Assembly: GCF_963678635.1 (NCBI RefSeq)
Contig: NC_087064.1
Location: forward strand, 22,742,509 to 22,802,508
Source: Symsagittifera roscoffensis
Lineage: Eukaryota > Xenacoelomorpha > Acoela > Convolutidae
Direction of reading: 5' to 3'
Length of the DNA stretch: 60,000 bases
The notes below the pieces were generated by a model. It ran no database searches and had not been told where the DNA came from. It saw only the letters and a program-made list of their open reading frames with translations. This document shows positions 52,827 through 60,000 of the stretch, piece by piece. Numbering within the stretch: position 1 is the stretch's first letter; each line of letters starts with the position of its first letter. The position numbers and the translations under genes are program-made.

Positions 52827-54480
52827 TTAGTCGTCTGGGAAAAAGCCGTGGGGGAAGATGTCGCGAATCTTGTCTGATGTTGTTAGTAACTTGGCTAGTA
52901 TGCGTATTACATTTTTAGTTTGTAGCAGTGGCCAAAGCAATTGAAGTGCTTTGATGGTGTTTAGTTCTTGTGTGCCTACTGCGAACTCATAAGGTGTGTT
53001 TTGAATGAGGTTATAGATTTTATGATTATATTTAGTATTATGAATAAATTCTATTATGGGTATTTCGATAGGTTGTATAAATTCATGCGGGATAATGAAG
53101 GGTCTTGATTCTTCATCATTGAAGGTCTTCGTGATGGGACAGAATATATACATTCGGGTGATTGGGTCGTAGTTGCGGAGGATGCCGAGGAGGTTAGTAT
53201 TTTTAATGCAATATGTAAAATTAAGAAAAAATGGTGACGTGTATTTTGAGTTAAGAAACTGAAAACGATGGTGGGGTTGTCTTCATGGAGTGTGTAAATC
53301 AAAATGATTTTGTTTAAAACGATATTATGTGTAAGTGTGCGTTTGTTTAGTGCGTAACATTATATCGTGGGAACAGTGCAAATCGCGTTCCTGTGGTGAA
53401 AGAAAGTGAAAGGTTAGTGAAAATAACTGAAATTTATCATAGATGCTTATATATCAACAAGTGCTTCTGAAATAATATGATCATGCTTTTTATCAAAAAC
53501 ATTAAGTGTAAATACCTATGGTGTTTTAATTTAAAAAATTTTGGTTAGTTGCGGGTTTGCGAAGCGATCTTCATCTAAAAATTGATGTTGGTTAGGACGG
53601 ATGATATTACGATCGTAGTATTCTAGTGAGAAATCGTTAGCTCGGGGTGCGGTGAATGTTTTTAATAACTTTTTATATCCAACGTAAACAAATTGTCGAG
53701 GCGTTAATGATGTGGCGAGTGTTTATAACATATTCTTGTTTTTCTCTATATTTTCACAAGTATTAGTTAGTGGTAAACAAAGGGGGTTAGTATAATTATA
53801 ATAAGCTGTCCAATGAAGTGTTGGCATTAAAACGTGCTCATCAACAAAATTTCGTGTTTCGTTAGCAATGGTAGGTGTATTTAATGTATATTGCGGAAAT
53901 GATGGTGTTTTCTAGAAAATTTTTCGTATTTGTGTGTTCTGGGTGGTTGATATATTCTAGGGCTGTTCCGGGTTTGGCTGGGAATGGGTGATTTGGGAAT
54001 TTTTGTTTAAAAGTGCGATAAGCTCGGTCAGTACTGGTAGGTGTTTCAGTGGATGTGGATGACTGAGCTAATGATGGAGTGTAAGCTGAAGAGGGTGCAG
54101 GAGTTGGTGGATTTGAGGATGTTCTTGTGGATGATAGTGGATGTATTGTAAGAGTGTGGGGATGTATTAGTTGTTGTTGTAATGTAATAAAATTGTCGAG
54201 TTCTTCGGAAATTTGGATGGTATCTGGGGAGTTATTATGTGATCTGTCGGAATGAAATGGAGAATAGGTTGGGGTTACTTGGGAAGCGTAAGAAGGAGTG
54301 GAAAAGGATGGGATTGGATGATTGGATTGGATGGGTCGAAAAAGGGGTTGCGAAAAAACTGAGGAGTTGGTCTGGGTATGGGTAGAGGGAGATGGTTCGG
54401 AGTCTGCAAATTCGTCGGGGGTTTCTACATTGGAGTTATTAAATTGTGAGATAGTATGAAAAACTGAAATACCTGAGTTA
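52827..54480 (-). pseudogene. ORF3 of element 2, 5'-truncated and broken
   Basis: The C-terminal 108 codons (52827-53153) are intact and nearly identical in protein sequence to element 1 (FAVGTQELNTIKALQLLWPL). Upstream parts are recognisable in shifting frames (PTLHWTAYYNYTNPLC, PRQFVYVGYKKLLKTF) up to a Ser/Pro-rich region near 54.45 kb (ISQFNNSNVETPDE). There a deletion removes the N-terminus. Not functional as sequenced. Confidence 0.75.
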
Positions 54481-54484
54481 GTAT

Positions 54485-56204
54485 CAGGTGAAGTAGGTAG
54501 TTTTTATCTTCATCAGGGTTTAATTGTACGACATTGTGGCTGTTTTCTGATCCACATGGGACTGCGGTATCCCAAAAATATGTTCGTCTTGAAAGTGTGT
54601 CAAGAAAATGTACTTTATTTTCATAGAATATGGGGATTCTTTTATAAAAACGTTTATCTTCAAAAACAAATAATGGTGATACTTTTTTGGTGCAAGTATA
54701 AAACCATAAAATGTTTCCTTCGTAATCAAGAAAATTTGTTCTGTTTCCTGATAATAAATATCCTGCGTAAGGTAATTTTAGTACTGCTAATGCGAGTGAT
54801 TGTAAGATTTGTGTTCTTTCTAATTCGCATAGTTGATGAAGTGTTTCTAATTCAGGAAGTGACCTTTCTTGGAAAATTCTACTAATTGTGTAGTCTCATT
54901 TCATGTCCAAGTGGATATCATAATGAATATTACCAAAGTAGGTGCTATTCATTAGTGATAGTTCTTGTAAACGTGTGCTTTTACTGTCGTATGGTTTTAG
55001 TTTTCCACCAGACTGACCATTGCTTTTATAAAAGTTAACTGGGACGTATGATGTTTCTTCGTTAATAGGATGACTTGTGGCATAAGGGTCAAATTTTATT
55101 TTTCCAGTGGTCATGTCGAAACCTTTTTCGTATTCGCCAAGTACTTCAGAGTATTGTGTTTTATAAAGTGGGTTGCTATATTTACATTCAAATTCTGTTT
55201 CTTGATAGACTTGAAAACTTGTCAATTTATTTTTTATATCATGAATGTTTTTGAAATCAGTGCATTGTTTACGAGACGGGTTCACTTGTTTGGATGGGAT
55301 TGATTAAATAAAATTTTTTTCATGAAGTTTTATCATTCGAGCGTGTATTTTTGCTACTTGAAATGTTGTGCATGTATCTTCGGGAAACCAAACAATTGTT
55401 GCTTGGGTTCTTGTTGTAGGGTCAAAATAACCTTGATCATTTTTGCAGGGTAATCTAATTCCTTGATAGATCATGGTGTAATCGGTTAAATCTCGTGTGA
55501 CTTGTTTTTTTTTCAAGTTGTATTTTCCAATAAAAAAACATCATTTCTTGATATCCTTTATTTTTTGTGTCTGCTTTGCAGTTTGCAGGATTATTTATTC
55601 CAATGTGTGGTATCCAGTGTTTATCGTTTATATCATAAGTTAATCGTCCGTGTGCGCCATTATATGGGTATTTTTCGTCTAATTTAATGTGTCCTTGATA
55701 TCGCTCAAGTTCTGCTTGATGTACAGAGTCGGCAAAGACTTGAAAGTTTACTATTTTTCTGTCTGTGATTTTATTTCTTGTTAGATTTAGTCTGAGTTAT
55801 TCGTTTTTACAATCGTCGGGGTTAAGGTGTAAAAGTCTTTCAATATTACTCTGGTAAAATGATTCGTGATCAAGTCGGTTCTTATTTCCGTTGGAAACTT
55901 GTGAACAATGTACCTTCTTTTCGGAAAATGTTGCTGTAAACTTATATCCTGTGATTGTTGTTGCTCGGGCTTTTGAATACAATGTTGCTATTACATTTGT
56001 AGTTTCTATAGCTTGTGGTTCTGTTTCGCATTGTGATACTTGACTTATTGCATATTTGTGTAGTGTTTTTTGTTCGTTTTCTTCACAATCATAGTGTGTC
56101 ACTAATAAATCCTGGGGTCCTGTGCGAGGAGAAGGGTTTGTGTTTTGTTCGGAAAAAATTAGAAGAAGGATGTGTTGAAATGTTAAGATTTTTAGAATAT
56201 ACAT
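54485..56204 (-). pseudogene. env: Env-like glycoprotein of element 2, 3'-truncated
   Basis: ATG at 56204, overlapping the proline-rich ORF stop by 13 nt. The first 135 codons are intact: a signal peptide (MYILKILTFQHILLLIF), a DCEENEQKT segment, a QCETEPQAIETTNVIATLYS segment missing from element 1, and HCSQVSNGNKNR. Later frames keep FPEDTCTTFQVAKIHARM, QVYQETEFECKYSNPLYK and YLLSGNRTNFL. The sequence ends soon after VQLNPDEDK, where the deletion removes the membrane anchor and tail. It complements element 1 in showing the complete N-terminal part. Confidence 0.75.
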
Positions 56205-57381
56205 GTGTATGATAATCCGGAGTATGGGTTATAAAATGTTATGTATCCAATTGTGTTTTTTGTATATCTATCGTATTTATATATTACTTCAGTTGTTATA
56301 AATGGTGGTGGTAGCGATTGAGCTGTTATATTTGGTGGATTTAATGGGTAGGGATGTTGAACAATATTATTTAGTCTGATTGTGATTTCAAATTTCAATT
56401 GGAGACTATTTCGTTGGAGTATTTGAATATTATGTTCTCGAATATCTTTGTTGATATCTTGTCTATATTTTAATCTATTGAGTGCCCAACTGTGGAGTGG
56501 GTTACTTTCTTGATGTTGTCCAAATAATGGAGGAGGTGCTACGAAGGTGTTCCAATCTAATCGTAAAGGGATATTTGATGATGATTGTTCTCGATATCTA
56601 GCGTCGAGGTTATTCGGGAAATTTAAAGAGAAAAGTGTCTTAAGGAGATTTGACTTAATGATGGTGTTGACGGGAGTGATAATGTTTCTGGTAACGATGA
56701 TAGTGTTGTATCAGTAGAAATATCTATTGGTTCATTTACTATGTTCGGTTCACCTTGTGTGTATGAGTGCGTTGCCCAATATGGTGGTCTTTCTCTGGTA
56801 TCTGGGGGATTAAAAGGATTTTCTCGGATTTGTTGTGATGTGGGGGTTGAACCAAGGTAGTCTGAGGGTATACTTGAGGTGCTATGTTGTGAAAGGAGTG
56901 TGGGAGTTTCTGGTAGTGTACTACATGAAAGTTCTGAGGTAGTTGGTGTTGGTGATTGAGGTATATCGAAATGAACTCTGGGGGTTTCAAAATTTTTATT
57001 TCTTCGTGGATGTTTAATTTGACTATTTATTTCAACTGTAATTTGATTTTGACTAATATGTCGTACTCTTTTTAAGTCTTGTGGTAATGTGGGGTACAAA
57101 TTATATGTTGGATCACTTAGGGATGCTTGTCGCTGAACTGGTTCTAGTGGTTCAGATAAGCGAGCGTGTCGTTCTTCAAAAGTGTAAGGGTTATCTTGGA
57201 AAGAAATTCGTGTGGATGTTTGGGGGTTTTCGGTAGTTGTGGGTATGACTGGGTTTTCTTGGGAAGATGTCGGTGAAGACTGATTTTGTGGTGGTTGGTT
57301 AGCAATTTTGGAAATGTGTCCGATTGATCTTTTTCTAGTGGAAAGATTTATGTTTATTGTAATATTCTTCGATGAAAAGGA
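56192..57381 (-). pseudogene. Proline-rich ORF of element 2, one frameshift
   Basis: Open from 57381 to 56623 in one frame, then continuing in another to TAA at 56192. It lacks the stop that bounds element 1 at 36769, so it shows about 35 more upstream codons including a basic stretch (RKRSIGHISKIANQPPQ). Pro/Ser/Thr-rich middle, ordered C-terminus (TEVIYKYDRYTKNTIGYITF). No ATG at the upstream end. Confidence 0.6.
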
Positions 57382-57522
57382 TTAAAAGGATTGTTGCTAA
57401 GGCGGATGTGACTATTGGCTTTTTTATACAGTTGCACATTGTCATGATTAGGGATGATAAAAATGTGATAAAATTACGAATAGTAAAAAAATATCTGTTC
57501 TACTAAGAATTGTTTGTATCAT

Positions 57523-57762
57523 TTAAATAGACTTTGAATTATCGTACCTGTGAATGTGGTCAATGATTTGGGAAAGTTGGAGATATATTTCAAATAGGGA
57601 GTAGAAAATTTACAAAATGTTGCAAAAAATTATTAAAAAGATTATTAAGGCTTCAAAAGTTTCAATAAAAAATATTAGCAAAAGTTTAAAGAGAATGGAA
57701 AATTTTATGAAAAAATTTAAGAATAAATTTTTTAAGGTATCGACTGTTTGAGAGAAAAGCAT
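57523..57762 (-). pseudogene. Small hydrophobic ORF of element 2, one stop
   Basis: Same start context and same 79-codon length as 37004-37243, with a TAA replacing a hydrophobic codon two thirds along. The hydrophobic pattern is kept (FKLLLIFFIETFEALIIF). Confidence 0.5.
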
Positions 57763-58023
57763 TTAAGAAATGATTCGTTCGTCGAATGTTTTTCGTTTTC
57801 TGGGGCAAAATTCAAGTGTGGTCTGATTATTTATTGATTTTTTGACAAGTGGGTTGAGTTTTGTGAAAAATGGTTGGAGGCTAAATTTATGGTGTTCGGG
57901 AGGTCTTCTTTGCGTTGTTTTTATTTAGTGGAAAATTTGGGGCATTTTCGAAATATTTGTACTTTAGGCCAAATGATTATGGTCCTTTTTTACTTCAGGC
58001 TAATTTGCCATTTTTGTTTTGAG

Positions 58024-58136
58024 GGTTTTGAGGTCTGAGTTGAGAAAATATTGTTGATCTTTGCGTTATTAGATAGGGGAGGGTTGTAATATTATGGTGG
58101 TATTTATTTTAGTTGTCAAGTTTTAGCGAGTTGCTT
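58024..58136 (-). promoter_or_regulatory. 113-bp conserved non-coding block, element 2 copy
   Basis: Identical to 37524-37636. Differences begin immediately on both sides (GGGAAA against GAGAAA on the left; TGTAAAA against TGTTAAG on the right). Confidence 0.55.
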
Positions 58137-58799
58137 ATTTTTGACCTGGAGGTTGTTAAGTTATAGTTATAGATAAGCCTGCAGTTTAAATTTTATCTGC
58201 TAATAGGTTTGTGTTAGAGATATAAAAGGTGATGGATTTGAGTGAATCCTATTGGCTGAATTCGAACTAGAATTGTTGCTTATGTTTCAGCATTTTATTT
58301 TGAAAATATGAAAAATCAAAATGATTTAAAGGTGTACAAATTATTAATTTAAAAAAAAATTATTTTTGAAATTCAACTTTCTTTCATATTTTAGATTGTG
58401 GGATGAATGTTTTGTAATTTTTACGTGGTGATAATTTTCTGTGTTCTGATTTTTGTACTTGTTCGTGTGGTAATTTTTTTTTAATCATTTTCCTGTTTTT
58501 TTTCTTTTTGAGGTATTTTTGGGCCTGGTTTTCTTGTATTCTTATGAGTTGTATTTTGTTGTATGATGAACCTCGTATTGTACATTTGTTTCTTGTTCTG
58601 TATGTGTATGATTTTGAATAACTTTCAAACTTGTAAATGAATATAATTGAGTTAATTCGCGTAATGCGTATTCTTTCTGGTAGTAAGGTAACAAATTGTT
58701 ACGATGTTGAACAATCTCTTTTTTGGTTGAGTCTGTGAGTTTGTATGTTACGTCAGTGGGTTTGGCAATTATTTGGTATGGTCCTTTGCGAAGTGGTTG

Positions 58800-60000
58800 T
58801 TATTTTTTAGAGATTCCTTTTTGTTTATTAAAATTAGGTATTAAGACAAATGTTCCAATTTTTAAATCTGTGGCTGGCATAAAGCGCGAATTAATTTGGC
58901 TGTTAATATTTTGCCTTTGTAACAATTTCTTTGTTATTTTTTGGTAAATTTCTTTATGTTTTTTATCTCTATTTAAAATCCATTCGCTATCTGTGCCGGA
59001 GGCTAATTTGAGAATTTGTGGGTGATGAAAAAGATCTTCATCATGTGTGTGTAAAGGTAGGTTGTAACAAATTGAATCTTTATTTGGTTGACAATAACCT
59101 TGTGCATTTTTATGGGCATTTGCTGTGAACATAATTGGTTTTCGTGGCTTTTGATTAAAAACCATTTCATATGGTGACATTCCTAAAACTGTCGTTATTT
59201 GCGAATTGTTTGATAGGGAAAATAATTTTACATCTGCTGACCATTCCGTGTACCGTGTATCATTGCCATTAACGATACATCTAAGATATTCTTGTAATGA
59301 ACGGTTCATACCTTCGACTAAACCGCTTGTCCAGGGTGCATGAGATGCACGTGGTTTATGTTTAATGTTATATAAGTGGCATAAAGTGATTATTTCATTA
59401 TTCATAAATTCTGTACCGTTGTCTGTAACTAGGATTTCGGGTAATCCGAATTTAGCTATCCAGTGTTCGTAAAGTGTTGTGTAAGCATAGAAAGCATTAC
59501 AATGTGGTACTGGGTTGAGTGCTACATAATGTGTGAATGCATCAACAATGACCATAGGGTAGGAGTTTCCTTCAGAAGATGATGAAATTGGTCCTTTGGT
59601 GTCGAATGAAATTTTATGGTTGAAATATAAACTTTGCCCTTTAAAATCTTGTTTTTGTGCTATTTGTTTTTGATTTGGATAAGGTTTGTTCAATTGACAT
59701 ATTATACAATCATTGCATAATTTTTTTGTCTAAATTGGGGCATTTGAAAAATAAAAATTTTGTGCGAATTTCGAGTTTGTCTTTTTTGATCCTGAGTAAC
59801 CTTTTGTATTTTGTGTATGGGAAATGTTAAATGCTATCAATATCATACTTAAAAGAAGACAGGAACCTTTCGAATCATCTAATTGATATTCTAAAAGATC
59901 TGTTTTTTCATTGATTGTTTTGTTATTAAATTTCCGAAAATATCGGAGGAGTGTTTTGTTTCCTAAAATCACGGTATCAGCTTTTGCTGGTTTTGTTTTG
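58800..60000 (-). pseudogene. pol: Integrase region of element 2 pol
   Basis: A 297-codon frame (58800-59693) holds the full catalytic core: SFDTKGPIS, LVTDNGTEFMNNE and SGLVEGMNRSL supply Asp, Asp and Glu. It reads on into the C-terminal domain (IGTFVLIPNF) and stops at 58800, after which more C-terminal sequence continues to about 58670. The zinc region lies at 59730-59972 in another frame (NISHTQNTKGYSGSKKTN), where the second His position is Tyr. The rest of pol lies beyond the window. Confidence 0.88.

Larger units (their letters stand above)
50833..60000 (-). mobile_element. Element 2: second copy of the giant retroelement, 5' part outside window
   Basis: Same orientation and order as element 1 from the 3' LTR (50833-51229) through ORF3, env, proline-rich ORF, hydrophobic ORF, spacer and integrase, running off the right edge. 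It differs from element 1 by many substitutions (integrase about 89% identical at protein level by eye), small indels, and a roughly 1-kb deletion that joins env to ORF3. Gag, reverse transcriptase and the 5' LTR are not in view. Confidence 0.92.

Overview
The window looks like a piece of an animal nuclear genome, most probably a nematode. It is AT-rich, has no operons or ribosome binding sites, and its few believable host exons are short and bounded by T-rich ..TTTTCAG acceptors and GTAAG-type donors. The species assignment is inference. Host coding content is small. I see isolated minus-strand exons near 3.7-4.3 kb, at 17.6 kb (duplicated at 19.2 kb), at 22.9-23.1 kb (a glycosyltransferase family 25 exon) and at 48.9-50.2 kb.

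From 1 to about 29 kb the sequence is mostly non-coding and rich in repeats. These include a dispersed repeat family of at least five copies with a covarying terminal hairpin, two MITE-like elements with terminal inverted repeats, a CTGCC-type satellite, a 71-bp tandem array, a degenerate TTGGTCGCGAAAGTCTGG minisatellite, a nearly perfect 1551-bp tandem duplication, and a 2.3-kb 5'-complete, 3'-truncated Ty3-like retrotransposon fragment flanked by a 21-bp direct repeat.

The main content is two copies of one very large LTR retroelement, both encoded on the minus strand. Element 1 (29328-48758, 19.4 kb) is complete, with 410-bp LTRs that are about 97% identical and a 4-bp target duplication CAGA. 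Element 2 (50833 to beyond the window end) has its 3' LTR here. In sense order the element carries: 5' LTR, tRNA primer site, leader with a small ORF and repeated motifs, two tandem paralogous small basic accessory genes (the second overlapping gag), a long gag with a CCHC knuckle and an arginine/serine-rich tail, an aspartic protease (DSGA), reverse transcriptase (YLDD), RNase H, a DDE integrase, a roughly 0.9-kb non-coding spacer holding a 113-bp block identical in both copies, a small hydrophobic ORF, a proline-rich ORF, an env-like glycoprotein, and a downstream 600-codon ORF of unknown function. The proline-rich ORF overlaps env by 13 nt in both copies, and the env stop overlaps the downstream ATG as ATGA.

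The glycoprotein has a signal peptide, a membrane anchor and a motif set that I read as related to chuvirus-type (negative-strand RNA virus) glycoproteins. If so, this is a retrovirus-like chimera with an unusually complex genome. Both copies are damaged by stops and frameshifts, so neither looks autonomous as sequenced. I ran no searches, and all homology statements come from reading the translations.
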